DNA of 38,735 nt from positions 1 through 38,735 of the forward strand of contig JBEWZL010000072.1 in assembly GCA_045837725.1 (NCBI GenBank), written 5' to 3'. Shown here piece after piece: positions 9,790-20,098 of the stretch. The notes under the pieces were generated by a model, which did not search any database, had not been told where the DNA came from, and saw nothing but the letters and a program-made list of their open reading frames with translations. The position numbers were made by a program, and so were the translations under genes. This DNA is from Vermamoeba vermiformis. Its lineage: Eukaryota; Tubulinea; Echinamoebida. How positions within the stretch are numbered: position 1 is the stretch's first letter; each line of letters opens with the position of its first letter.

Positions 9790-10598
9790 TTAAGTCAGTT
9801 GGTAACGAATTATTTGTAATAAATGAGTGACGTACGTCATCGTAATTTCAAAGGCAATGTTATCCAAGCAAGCAATTCCGGGCAAGCAATAGGGCTGTAA
9901 AAGGTCGAGGGTGTCGTCCTTAATAGTATTCCCAAAGTAATGTTGGATGCAAAATTCGCCAAGTCCTAATTTTTCGTTGACAAAGTGGCGGATCGGATCC
10001 CGAAATAAACCCTATTAATTAACATTAATTAAAGCATCAAAATACTATAAACACCTTATACGTACCAAAATATTAACTGTCCTCGCTGTTCGTTCGCGCC
10101 ACAGGCGGATGTCGATCGAAGTGTCTCACTGATCTTAACTCGATCAAACGTCCTAATAATTACATTAATGATCAATTTTAACTGATAATATTACATATAA
10201 AATATTATTTTAATTTATATCCCTCAAGACGGGCCGATCTGAATTTTTCTGTGATCACAGAAATTACAAATAAAATTCAAAATTTATTTCGCGTTACCTT
10301 TATCACCACTCGTCTTCAGAAGGGTCAAAACAATATCCTTCGCTATTCGTATCTTAAAATTCCACGTTGATGAAGCAGATTCGCTACCCCAAATCCACGA
10401 GCAAACCAAACAAACGACTTCGAGCAAACCGCCTTCGGGGATCGATAGCCACCTGGTCACATCAAATAATATCTACGGAGACTTGATCTCTCCGTAGTGG
10501 TCTATCGTTGGTACCGTGGAAATACCCGGTTTATCCTGTCCAAAAACAGCCGGGGATGGCGAATTATTTTTGGCTGTGTGAAGAGAACTGCTTCTCAT
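9790..10598 (-). CDS. Unknown protein with possible ubiquitin-like C terminus
   Basis: Deduced from four or five minus-strand exons. It starts MRSSSLHTAKNNSPSPAVFG (ATG at 10598). A 42-base intron (GTACCA...CCGTAG) removes the only stop, giving a second exon with VTRWLSIPEGGLLEVV, then KIRIAKDIVLTLLKTSGDK. After an A/T-rich intron the C-terminal exons read TSIDIRLWRERTARTVNI, then GLFRDPIRHFVNEKLG, then GNTIKDDTLDLL. Strand-strand-helix-strand spacing and the (I)xDDTL turn look like a beta-grasp/ubiquitin fold, but this is judged by eye only. The join between the KTSGDK exon and the TSIDIR exon is the weakest, with a poor donor. It ends 39 bases from the stop of the convergent transposase-like gene. 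Confidence 0.45.
9818..9823 (+). terminator. AATAAA poly(A) signal for the transposase-like gene
   Basis: AATAAA lies 68 bases after the plus-strand stop at 9750, and inside the last coding exon of the convergent minus-strand gene. A near-palindromic GTGACGTACGTCAT follows. The 3' ends of the two mRNAs probably overlap. Confidence 0.4.
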
Positions 10599-11059
10599 CA
10601 AGCATGGCTTCAGCTTGGCAGCAGCACATTAATTCAGCCAGTTCCAAACTAACTGCAGCAAAAGCGAGCAAAACACAAAAACAAGCATTGTCCTGCATCT
10701 GGTGTATTCGAGTTTGGAAGTAGGTCCGAGAAATTTATGCTACCAATGAGTAACCCCACAATTAAACGTACAGAGAAAATAACGAACACAACAAAAGTTC
10801 AAGAGAAGGTTCCGACAGCGTGCCGAGCGTAAATTTTGACGGGCAAAAATTATTCCTTGATTTTTCCTCACCAAACACACTCACAGCGACAATAATTATC
10901 AGCTCGCTAAACTTTCACCGAAACACCACAACTATTTATTTGTATATTTTTTTCGAAAGTATGGCGCTGGAGATTACGCGATCGGCCACCGTAATCTGCA
11001 GATTTTGAAAACGCACGATCTCGCGGTAAAACAAAACATACAGTCACCGTAAATATATT
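10599..11059. promoter_or_regulatory. Divergent intergenic region
   Basis: About 460 bases between the starts of the unknown minus-strand gene and the 7TM-PIP kinase gene. No protein is supported. The minus strand carries donor/acceptor-like pairs (GTACGT near 10770 and CACCAG near 10703; GTTAGT near 10650 and GCCAAG near 10613) that could be 5' UTR introns of the minus-strand gene. No TATA-like or initiator element is distinct enough to call. Confidence 0.35.
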
Positions 11060-14000
11060 ATGGAAACAGACCAGCCTATTTCTTTTCTACCCGACGTGAT
11101 ACCAGAGCTGGAACCGGTAAGCACGCACGAATCTATGCTCAATCGTTGCTACCCTATCTCCAATAAAATACTACGGTAGGCACAATAAATTAGCTTACCG
11201 AAAATAAAACTAATGTTAATTAATTGAAACCGCCAATTTGTGCTTCCCGCGATTTTGTGCACGGGTAAAAATCGTAGTAATTTCGTGATTATTTATTGCT
11301 ATAGTATATAATTACTAGCTATAGTTTGTATTTTTACTAACGCTTACTAAATCTTCTTCTATTGAAAAACACGAATCCGAATTTTCGTTCGGTATTTAAT
11401 CTTTACTTGCATCTTTTTATTTTCAGCCTTCACATCCATTAGAAAATGGACTCTACCATAGAAGATGATCTAATATACTTGCTCTCTTCTCAGGGCTTTC
11501 GTGCAACGTTCTTGATCTCGTACATGATCGCGTTGCCGCTGTCATTCAGCACGATCCTGGTCACTTGGTGGTCCGTCGGTTTCAGACACCCGTTCAACTT
11601 GCTCATTTATTACTCGGCGGGACACGCGCTGTTCTCAATGAAGTACTTTGGACTGTTCAACTTGGCCAACTATAACTTGGAATTATCGTCGCGAGGATTA
11701 TGTGGCGTGGAAGGTTCGTCATCATTAATTTTAATAGTATTCTTTTGTCGTAATATTTGCAAAATATTCTTAAATTTCCGGTGACAGATCCCGATCAATC
11801 AATCAACCGTACTAATTTAATTAATAATTTGTTTATTTAATAGCGTTCTGGTCGCAATTTTGGGGCACGTATACAATCGTTTGGAGCGGCAGCATTATTT
11901 GGACTGTTTGGCATTTATTAAATACGCCTTTCCATAAAACATCAAAATACGAAAAGGTAACGCGAATAATTATTTTACGGTTGAGTTATCTAATATTATA
12001 TACGTTAGTATTATCATATATTGGCCTGGTCATTATCTTTTGGAACGGCAATAATTTTGATTTGGTCTGGTTCATACGGCCATTCAAACTACGACGGCAT
12101 GTAAGTGAATGGCATGCTATATTTGTCATATTATAATATAATCAACAATATTAATATTAACTATTTTTGCGTGCACTAGGTGCTGGTTTTCGGGCACGAC
12201 GAATCACTTCATGAAGATCATCTACGTGCTGCCGCTGTGCATCGTCATCTTCGGTGCATTCGCGGTGTCCATCAAGTACCTCAAGCGACGTCAACTGCTG
12301 GTCTATGCCATCACCAATCTCTTCGGGCTGTTGTGCTTGAACTTTGCCGTCACTGGTATTTTGCCCGTGTTCGCCTTCGCCATCGATTTGTTCAGGTGCG
12401 CACAATGTCCGCAGTCAAACAATATGACCGTTACTTACACCTTCCAACGCACAGAATTGCCGGTGTTATACCGTCCAGCCTTCGTCTCGCGACCATTTCA
12501 TTGGCGTTGTTCAACTCGTTTCAGGTAACACTGACAAACGCACTGTAATTCACCACTGACCATGACCCTTTAGGCCGTTATCTGCTTCGCGTTCGTGTCA
12601 CAGAATTTGAGCTGTTGTGGCAAACTGCATTTGAAGCGCGAGAACGGCGTACAAAAGAAAACGTTGATGAGAATTCGACAGAAAATTCTGCAAGAGATCA
12701 TGCTGCGCATCCAAAAGACGGTAATAATGCACGATTTATTGATAATATTACACGCTAACACTTTACTCAGTCCGAGTTAGTGAACGAGAACGGTGCCAAT
12801 AATGCGTCGCACCACGGAGTGCAAGAAGGCTCGATGACGCTGGACAATGCGGGGTACGTACAGTGAATGTCGTTGTCTGTTGTGGGGTGTTAATGTCTGT
12901 CTAGTGACATGGACGACGAGGACATGCGCATGCTGCACGAAGGATACAAACGCCCGGGTAAGTTAAACACGAGGGATCATTAACCTCATTCTAACCATTC
13001 TTTAGGCGACAAACAACCGCTCTTATTGCAGTACAAGAACGTCGACTATTTGCCGCTCATGTTTTACAACTTGAGAATTCTGTCTGGCGTGACGTCCGAA
13101 CAATACTTGGTACGGCATTTCCTTATTACGAAACAAATCTAACGCTTATTAGAATTCATTTAACGTGAGTGTTGTGAACCAAACATTGGAGTCGAGTTTC
13201 AGCGAGGGAAAGAGCGACAGTTTTATGCTATTCACGACCGACAAGAAGTACATTATTAAGACCATAGCTCAAGTGGAAGCCGATGCACTGGTCAAAATGT
13301 TGCCCGAATACTACGAGGTACGCAACGTTCATAAATACTTTGATGTGCTCACGCTCTGCGACAGCACCTTCAAGCGACACCGCGTTCAATGCTGACAAGA
13401 TTTTACGGCCTATTGTCGTCAGAAGTGGGTGATGTGGAGAACGTGCACGTGCTCGTCATGGAAAATTTGTTCCCACCGCAGTTCAAAATGAAAGAACGCT
13501 ACGACATGAAGGGCTCATGGGTCGGTCGAAGGACGAAGCTTGACAAGCCGAATAGAGAATCGTACGTTAATCACTGGCGAAAGTTTATCGTTACTAATGT
13601 ATACTTAGGTCCGTGTTGAAAGATTTGGACTTCAACCGAAAACTGAACTTGACGCCGGATCAAAAGATGGAAATCCGTGGTGTACTGCAGCGTGACGTCT
13701 CGGTAAGTCCAGCGCAATAGGACAAGCTTGATTCTGACTGATCGATGTAGTTCTTGTGCTTCCACAAGTCAATGGACTACAGTATATTGTTGGGCATTCA
13801 TAAAATCGACCCCAATATTACCACGGCCGAAGAAATTGATGAATGGACGAAGAGGCACGGGGTGTACCTCAGTTACGACAAAACAGAGCTTTATTTTATC
13901 GGCATTATCGACGTGCTGACCATTTACAACATCAAAAAGAAGTTGGAACGGTTTTTCAAAGTGTACATTATGTTGCAAGACTCGGTAAGGACCGCAGTAC

Positions 14001-14237
14001 CTACGATTTTCAATGTCTGACAAAAATTATTTGTAACAGAAAGGAATCAGTGTCACACCCCCACAACAATACGCAGAACGATTTTTGAAGAAAGTGGATG
14101 AGATTATTGACTACGACAATGAAAAATACAACGACGAGTTTGTGGTGCAACTGGATGACTTCCCGCAAGGGGACATTACACCAAAAAGTGATGTAAATAA
14201 TTTACCTACTGCGGGAGTGGCATTGAACGAGAGGTAG
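11060..14237 (+). CDS. 7TM receptor fused to phosphatidylinositol phosphate kinase
   Basis: A single protein of about 750 residues in some 14 exons. The N-terminal half has seven membrane segments, for example FLISYMIALPLSFSTILV, ILAWSLSFGTAIILIW, IIYVLPLCIVIFGAFAV and LRLATISLALFNSFQAV, with CxVEAFW and DGMCWF motifs like cAMP-receptor/secretin-type GPCRs. After a charged linker (MRIRQKILQEIMLRIQK, then an acidic stretch) comes a full PIP-kinase domain: GKSDSFMLFT...YIIKTI (ATP loop and lysine), ERYDMKGSWVGRRT, MDYSILLGIH (catalytic Asp), YFIGIIDVLTIYNIKKKLE (metal-binding IID) and SVTPPQQYAERF. Such receptor-PIPK fusions are known in Dictyostelium (RpkA) and oomycetes (GPCR-PIPK). It should link an outside signal to making PI(4,5)P2 or a related lipid at the membrane. 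Start: METDQPISFL exon at 11060, spliced across a 326-base intron to AAAATGGAC at 11443; the ATG at 11446 is a possible alternative start. Confidence 0.93.
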
Positions 14238-14271
14238 TTCAACAAGGAATATTAATATTATTTATTTTGTA

Positions 14272-14277
14272 AATAAA
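14272..14277 (+). terminator. AATAAA poly(A) signal
   Basis: AATAAA 34 bases after the stop of the 7TM-PIP kinase gene and 22 bases before the stop of the convergent BTB gene. The 62-base gap must serve both 3' ends. Confidence 0.45.
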
Positions 14278-14299
14278 ATGAATGCGATTATCGAAAAGC

Positions 14300-15490
14300 C
14301 TAGTTTATTAAACGAACAAAATTATCGGTGAGGTATTTGCTCCACCTAAAGTAAATTTCAAACGGATGCGCTTTGTATTTAACTCCTTCAAAACCTAATT
14401 TTTCTAATTTATCGCACCAAACCTCAGCGACAGCGTTCATTTGCATGGCCGAATCTGGGTTAGTTAACGTGCGGATTAGATCTGGATCTGGTTGCGTTTC
14501 ATGGTACTTACAGCCATTGGGAATACTAATCTGTGCATATCTGACTTTAATATTAATCTTAATCGTGCCTCCAATAGCGACATTAGGATTGTTCCAACAA
14601 TTTCCGATACTTCGCTCAACAGTCACTTGGTTGATGCTCTCATCGTTTGTAGCTACGAATTGCACATTAATAACGCTAGACAATTATAATAGCCGACAGT
14701 ACCTTGATGGAATGTAATAAGACAGTTCATAATATTACTCTCGGTAGCTGCTTTAATCAGCTTTTCTTTGATGTCCGGAAAACACGTGTCGAACACATTC
14801 TACAAAACAAGTCAACAATCGCAATATTATTATGATCAATAACGTACATTAGCGTAGTCTTGCCACTTCTTTAGCGAGGCTTGTCTGAGTTCGTTGTAAA
14901 AAACTTTGCTATTGGAAATTTTGTTGCGCTCCTTCATTAAGCAAGGTCAGATCAGGCAAAATGATTAGATTTTATTCTTACCGCCTCTATTTCCTCAACT
15001 ACCTCTTTCAAGTAATTAATTAGCGGCTCAATACCGTAAAAATCTGCTTCAGTAAGTAAATCTTCGGCAAGATCTCGCTTTGATGCCGGGATCAAGATTC
15101 TATCGTTTCTGAGGAAATTTAAAATATGTCCAAATAGTTCTCCGTCTCGATCTATGAAATATCGACCTGCACTCTAAGAATTTATCAATAACGGAAAATA
15201 ATTTATTTTATTTTTAGCAAATCCACAGTAAAACTTGAAAATCATGTTGTTTTGTTATAGTAATAGCGAATTAATTCTAAATCATTTACGTATAAATCAA
15301 GCAAATTTAATTTCTTTTTGGTCGATCAGCGATAACTTACGTCTTGAACCAGCTCGAAGTTACCTTCAAACATGCGAGCAAGCATTGAATCGGGATATTT
15401 ACATAGTGTGCTCTTTGTAGTGCTAAAGTGCCGTCCTCCAACATTAAGCTCGATCACTTTCGGAAACGTCTTGTTTGTTGCGGTACTCAT
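14300..15490 (-). CDS. BTB/POZ (KCTD/T1-type) domain protein
   Basis: Starts MSTATNKTFPKVIELNVGG. Residues 10 to about 105 form a T1/KCTD-type BTB domain: VIELNVGGRHFSTTKSTL, YPDSMLARMF, then DRDGELFGHILNFLR and ADFYGIEPLINYL. KCTD proteins usually form oligomers and often act as substrate adaptors for cullin-3 ubiquitin ligases. After a short helical part (a 28-residue exon with NELRQASLKKWQDYAN) comes a C-terminal domain of about 130 residues that I do not recognise. It contains SIGNCWNNPNVAIGG, YAQISIPNGCKYH and GVKYKAHPFEIYFRW and looks beta-rich. Five introns of about 50-110 bases; the last removes a stretch ending CAATTCGTAG, which joins FHQ to ATNDES in frame. Convergent with the 7TM-PIP kinase gene. 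Confidence 0.88.
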
Positions 15491-15743
15491 TGTTGCTCAA
15501 TCCTTCTGCTGCAAAAATATAACCGGCCTGTTGGCATTCGTAGTGACACAATGATCTATTAATTGAAAACTGCGATAACGACGTTGCACAAAAAATAAAA
15601 TTGAAATCTCGGTGCACGTGGACGTAACGCAAGAGTATCGCAAATTCTATTATATTAATCAATAAATCACTAGTGTACAGAAGTAGGCGTTCAACAGCTT
15701 TGAACGAAGAAATTGTGAGCGGATTCAACTAGCAATGCATCCA

Positions 15744-17201
15744 TTAAAAACCGCCGAAAGTGTCAGCCATAGGAATGTAACTCGACATCATATCGTTGCC
15801 AGTTGAAGGGTGGTACGTAGCGTCCATGAAGATGTTCTCGCGATCTTCTTCTCTGCGCTTGTTGTGTTGGTGATGCTCGGTACTTCCAGCGTGCCTGCAA
15901 CACGTTAGTAAGGGCCAGGGATATTAACAATGTCCTATCATTTGCAATATATCACTTACTTTCTCGGTGGTAGTCCAAGATTGGCTTGTCCGGCTTGGCC
16001 TGCGTGACTAGAACCGTGTGAACGAGCTGAGTTTGGTCGGTCTGTGCAGTGTTGCATTAGACCCATAATTATGTTAGGGTTGAAGAGCGTAGTACTCACC
16101 GTCGTCTTTGCTTCCCAACGAAGCGGATCTGTTTCTTCGTCGTCTGTTACTCTCATCGACTTGCAATTGTGGCAAATTAGTCGGCAAATCTTTCTTCTCT
16201 TCAGAATCTACGAGCACAATATATGAGCCCCGCTACACTAGGACTATAATATAGTTCTATTTCTTACCCTCTTTCTTATCAAGGTCAACCTGCGCGAGAC
16301 CCTTGGTACGTTGAATGTTCATGATCGTCTCATTAACGCAGTCTGAAATTTCTTTAAACTAAAAGAGAATCGATTTAATTGGCATATAATTGAATTGCGT
16401 TGTAATGGCTATCACGACTTACCATAGAAGACTTGAACCGGTACATAACGCATCCAGGCGGAACTTTTTCCATTATCCTCAGTTTCGATTGTTGCTTCTT
16501 CAATTGCTCTTCTTTCTTTTTACGCTCCTCTTCTTCTTTCTTTATATCAGCGTTGAGATTCTGTTGAAAAAAATTAGTTTGCAAGATAAGATTTTGTTAG
16601 TTGCCACTAACCTTGAATATAATACGAAATTCTTCCAATTTTGCGTGCGTGTCCCAAGTAATTATAGTTTGCCATGCAAACACTGGAGCTTCCTGCAAAG
16701 TGAGGGAATATTCAGTACGAATCCGGTACAGTGGTACAGATGACGAAGAGTTATGAAAATATTACTATTTAAAATTGTACTTACCTTAAATGCAGCTTCG
16801 ATAGTTTCTTGCTTTAATCGCTTTTTGTCAGTTCCACCGACTTTGACCCAGGAGAATCCGTCTGGAGATATTCGTACAAGACTTTTTTCAAGCTTAGCCT
16901 TCTTCAATCCTTCGCTTTGATTAATGTACTATATAAATCCGTTAACAAAAGGCCTTTTAAAATTAGTTGTATTTGTGTGCAATTTTTACCTTCGAATAAA
17001 AGTGGATCGGTCCCTCTTCACTATTCAATGCCACTGAAATATATCGTAAGTATACTGAAGCAATTATGACAATTACTTACTAATATATCTCATTTTCTTT
17101 CGCTTTTTATCGCCCAGCTCTGAAAAGTAGCGAACGGATGCTGAAACTTTTGTTTCGCGTGGACCGTCGTCTTCTAGTATTTTTCTTTCTTCTTGACTCA
17201 T
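15744..17201 (-). CDS. Unknown protein with central coiled coil
   Basis: Nine exons, about 310 residues, starting MSQEERKILEDDGPRETKVS. The N-terminal part (VSASVRYFSELGDKKRKKMRY, GPIHFYSK, SLVRISPDGFSWVKVGG, FAWQTIITWDTH) could be a small beta-sandwich or PH-like fold, but no family is recognised. A highly charged helix follows (ADIKKEEEERKKKEEQLKKQ), then PPGCVMYRFKSS, a helix with NETIMNIQRTKGLAQVDL, and a disordered Arg/Ser/His/Gly-rich tail (NRRRRNRSAS, SHGSSHAGQAGQ) ending SYIPMADTFGGF. Introns are 45-95 bases and all joins keep frame. The fold plus charged coil and phosphorylatable tail suggest a scaffold or cytoskeletal adaptor; that is inference only. Confidence 0.75.
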
Positions 17202-17253
17202 GTCGTGTTTGTACTAAACGATATTATGCAAAACCAGCGCTATTGTACTGCAA

Positions 17254-17595
17254 CTATTTCTGAAATTGTAACGGTCGTATCCACAGGAGCGTACGAACTG
17301 CAGGCCTGAACCAGATGTAGGGAACAGTGCTATTATTATACGAGCGTGTATTGGTTATAAATGCTGGACAAAAATTTTGTAACGGGCAAGTGATGCTAAT
17401 TTTGGAACTCTCAAGTTTCTCTGAATTCTGCGGATTCAACACAAAGTGACTTGTATGCGCTAAATAATACAAAAGATTTATTAACAAAATTATTATGTAC
17501 AAAGCAAGATAAATTTCGATTTTCGCCCGAAGGAGATGTTGCCACAAAGATCCTCGGGCCCATGCCAAATTAGCTAAAAATCGAAAATTACCCAT
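17254..17595 (-). CDS. Doubtful small membrane-segment ORF
   Basis: An open frame of 113 codons with one strong hydrophobic segment (IYLALYIIILLINLLYYLA) in a 410-base gap between two same-strand genes. Its ATG lies 17 bases beyond the stop of the zinc protein at 17612, so it could equally be that gene's 3' UTR or the leader of the coiled-coil gene. No family is recognised. Confidence 0.22.
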   Translation of the reverse strand: MGNFRFLANLAWARGSLWQHLLRAKIEIYLALYIIILLINLLYYLAHTSHFVLNPQNSEKLESSKISITCPLQNFCPAFITNTRSYNNSTVPYIWFRPAVRTLLWIRPLQFQK

Positions 17596-17611
17596 GTCAG
17601 GAGTTTGTTAG

Positions 17612-17824
17612 TTAGTCGAGCTCGACTTTTCCTTTGCCAGTGCATTTGCTGCACGTCTGCCAGTGCTCTGATGCCCCATGGCACGATGGACAAGATCTAA
17701 TCTCTGCGTCGTCGCCAATGAATTCAGTTACGGTGCCAGAGCCACAGCACATTGCACAAGCCAAGTAACCACGGCCAGAGCATGCATCACAAGTTTGTTC
17801 GCGATAAGGAGTTTGAGTATCCAT
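17612..17824 (-). CDS. Small DnaJ-type zinc-cluster protein
   Basis: Seventy residues starting MDTQTPYREQTCDACSGRG. It holds four C-x2-C pairs in the CxxCxGxG style of the DnaJ cysteine-rich domain: CDACSGRG, CAMCCGSG, CPSCHG and CSKCTGKG, two zinc sites in all. There is no J domain nearby, so it is a free-standing zinc-cluster protein like small plant and algal DnaJ-like/BSD2-type proteins that bind unfolded or thiol-bearing clients. The frame stays open upstream to an ATG at 18109, adding 95 Asn/Gln-rich residues. That would leave only 14 bases after the preceding gene, so the shorter start is preferred, but the longer form is not excluded. Confidence 0.75.
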   Translation of the reverse strand: MDTQTPYREQTCDACSGRGYLACAMCCGSGTVTEFIGDDAEIRSCPSCHGASEHWQTCSKCTGKGKVELD

Positions 17825-18123
17825 TGATCTTTGTTGGTCTGTTGTGTTTGTTATGTTGATTGGTGAATGTAATTGACTGAAATGTTTGTTGACGCCCTTT
17901 TGTATGGGTGAGGACAGCCCTGAAATATTCGGGTAGTTCAAAGAACGTTCATGAAAGATCAGGCGATTCTGACAAGCCAGCAAATTTGGTCTATTTCTTG
18001 AACAATGGACTTCCTGTTGGTTTTGTTGATTCGTATTGTAGCTACGCAAGCCGAGGCCACAGTGCTTGAAGCCGATCGATGAGTTGTCAGCTAAATCTGC
18101 GCGTATCAATCATGAACGGCTCT

Positions 18124-18459
18124 TTATTGCGCTGCTACATCGTTTGGATTATTCTGTGCTTGGAATGGTGCAATGGTCCATACAACCAAAGTGAAGGCAA
18201 GGAAAACTATCAGCAGAATTGTTTGATCACGAGGAGAGAATATGCTTCCAGACTCGGTTTGTTGATCGTTATTGCCTTCATTATCCGGACTTTTGTTCGT
18301 AGCATTTTTGGTATTATTATCTGATTTTTCTGTTGCCTTGTTTTGCTTTGATCTGTCATCTTCTGTTTCAGATTTAGTCACAGGTTTTTCTACCGTAGAC
18401 TTTGTTTCCTTCTTATTATTATTTGCCTTGTTGGCAACCTTTGATGCTTTTGTGCTCAT
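18124..18459 (-). CDS. Tail-anchored single-pass membrane protein
   Basis: An intronless gene of 111 residues. Residues 1-75 are very hydrophilic and rich in Lys, Asn, Thr, Ser and Glu (KASKVANKANNNKKETK). Residues 80-98 (TILLIVFLAFTLVVWTIAP) are one membrane span, followed by a short polar tail. With no signal peptide, this fits a tail-anchored or type II protein of the ER or mitochondrial outer membrane. An upstream in-frame ATG at 18495 would add 12 residues; the MSTK start was chosen because the upstream residues look untypical. No family is recognised. Confidence 0.65.
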   Translation of the reverse strand: MSTKASKVANKANNNKKETKSTVEKPVTKSETEDDRSKQNKATEKSDNNTKNATNKSPDNEGNNDQQTESGSIFSPRDQTILLIVFLAFTLVVWTIAPFQAQNNPNDVAAQ

Positions 18460-18548
18460 AGTGTCCGCTCTGCCAATTGAACTACTGCGCCACAAAAGTG
18501 GAAGAAAAATACACGTGGCAGATCGAGTGAAAAGCTCAACTCGTTGTT

Positions 18549-19972
18549 TTATTCATCACCCCAGGCATTAAATTCGAAGCCATACATTTCTACAAGTGCT
18601 AACGCCTTCGCTGCGACGTCTCTGTACAGATCTCGATCGAGTACCTTGCCGTACTCCTCTTCCTCTCGCTTGCACACGTACACTATCTTAATCAAGTGCT
18701 CTTCGTCGTTCTTGATAGCTGGTTTGATGATCTTGGGCCAAGACAGCGGCAGATTGTAGAACTTCTCGGGAATAAAGATGTCAATGCTGCCTTGAGCCAC
18801 GTACGCGCACACGAACGCTCTTAAAGCACTGTGAGTAATGACTCGAAAGTATGTCTAACTTATACTGACCTCCAGTAGTGTTTCAGAGCGATGATCTTGT
18901 CACTCGTTCTGTTCAAGTTGTTCAACACCATCTTCAGCGAACGATAGCTAGTGACTCCGTGCAGCATGAAGAAGTCTCGATAGCCACTGTTGGCAAAGCC
19001 TTCGCATGTGATTTGCGATAATGTCCTAAGTAGTTCTTGCACGTACTCTTCGTTGCCATTCTCGTCCAAGTACAGATCAAACTCTTTGAGTACAGAGGAT
19101 CCGTATTTGTCGCGAAGAATCTTCATTCGTGTTTGAAAGCCCGGTGAATCGTTGTGCTCTTTGTGGTATTCATCAAATAGTGCAGATAAACTCAACTCTG
19201 GGCGCTCTTTGACTTCCTTGAGGATTTGAAGCGGATCCTTCTTTACTCCCTATTGACACGTGTCATTAACCTTTGTGTGGCAATTACCAATCATTTACTA
19301 CACACCTGCGAAGCTAAGGTACCAAGAGGAAGATGAACGACTGCTACATATGCCATTCCTTGCGCTACAGTCTCGTCACAGTCCGCTTCGAGTGCGTACC
19401 CAAGGGTAATCAGACCATGGAAAGCACCTCCCGCCAGGCCGTGACTTAACGCGGGGAAGTATTCATTTATCTATTGATAACGCGTTAGATACTAAAGTGG
19501 AAATAGATACGACATACTAAGTACTGGCGACCTTTGTTCTTGATCTCATCCAAGAAGAAATCCAAATAATCCGAATAATGCCTAAATTATTGTCAATTTA
19601 TGGGGTAATATTTGACGAACCGGTCCTTACGCATCAAGTCCCGTGTACAAGTTCCAATTATTTTTGTTAATTAAATTATTTGATGGCTGCTTTGGTTCAA
19701 GCTTCTTCGTATACTTGTCATAAAATTCGTGCAGTCTGCTTGCGGGTGCTAATGAAAGAATGGATCATGATTAGTTGCACGATCTCATCTGATCGAGAAA
19801 ACTCACCCCCCAAATGATACAACGCAGTCAGTGCGTGCGACAAATGATTACTAAAAAAGCCTTTAAATTCAATATGAAAATTGTCTCTGTTGCTCTTCAA
19901 CAACGACAGCAAGGTTTTTCGAGTTTCTGTTCGATCTTCTAGCGACAAATTCGACATGCTTTTGTGGCTCAT
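18549..19972 (-). CDS. Questin-oxidase-like (AflY/DUF4243 family) protein
   Basis: About six exons, around 400 residues, starting MSHKSMSNLSLEDRTETRKT. Family-like signatures are NHLSHALTALYHLGG near the N terminus, YSDYLDFFLDEI, and FPALSHGLAGGAFHGLITLGYALEAD, with the His residues these proteins conserve, then VAVVHLPLGTL. The second half is helical (ITCEGFANSGYRDFFMLHGVTS, LRAFVCAYVAQGSIDIF) and ends FNAWGDE. In fungi, questin oxidases do Baeyer-Villiger-type ring opening of anthraquinones without a usual flavin fold. Distant homologues are widespread with unknown substrates, so only the family is claimed. The neighbour is a secreted dehydrogenase, but separate strand-specific spacing and no other pathway genes argue against a clear biosynthetic cluster. 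Confidence 0.78.
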
Positions 19973-20098
19973 TGTGAAGTAGGTTAGTATAAAAGTAATA
20001 AAAAGGTCAACAGAATTTAAGGTGCGTAGAATGTTCGCGAAGGAGAAGTCGAAACTCTAAGAAATTTATTCAATTTTTTCTAGTTCGCAAGCTTTCAT

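Noticed and set aside
10306-10360. Alternative end DTNSEGYCFDPSEDEW for the minus-strand gene
   Set aside because: It needs an extra 35-base intron with a weak donor; reading straight through gives KIRIAKDIVLTLLKTSGDK and a good donor afterwards. It is kept only as a possible isoform.
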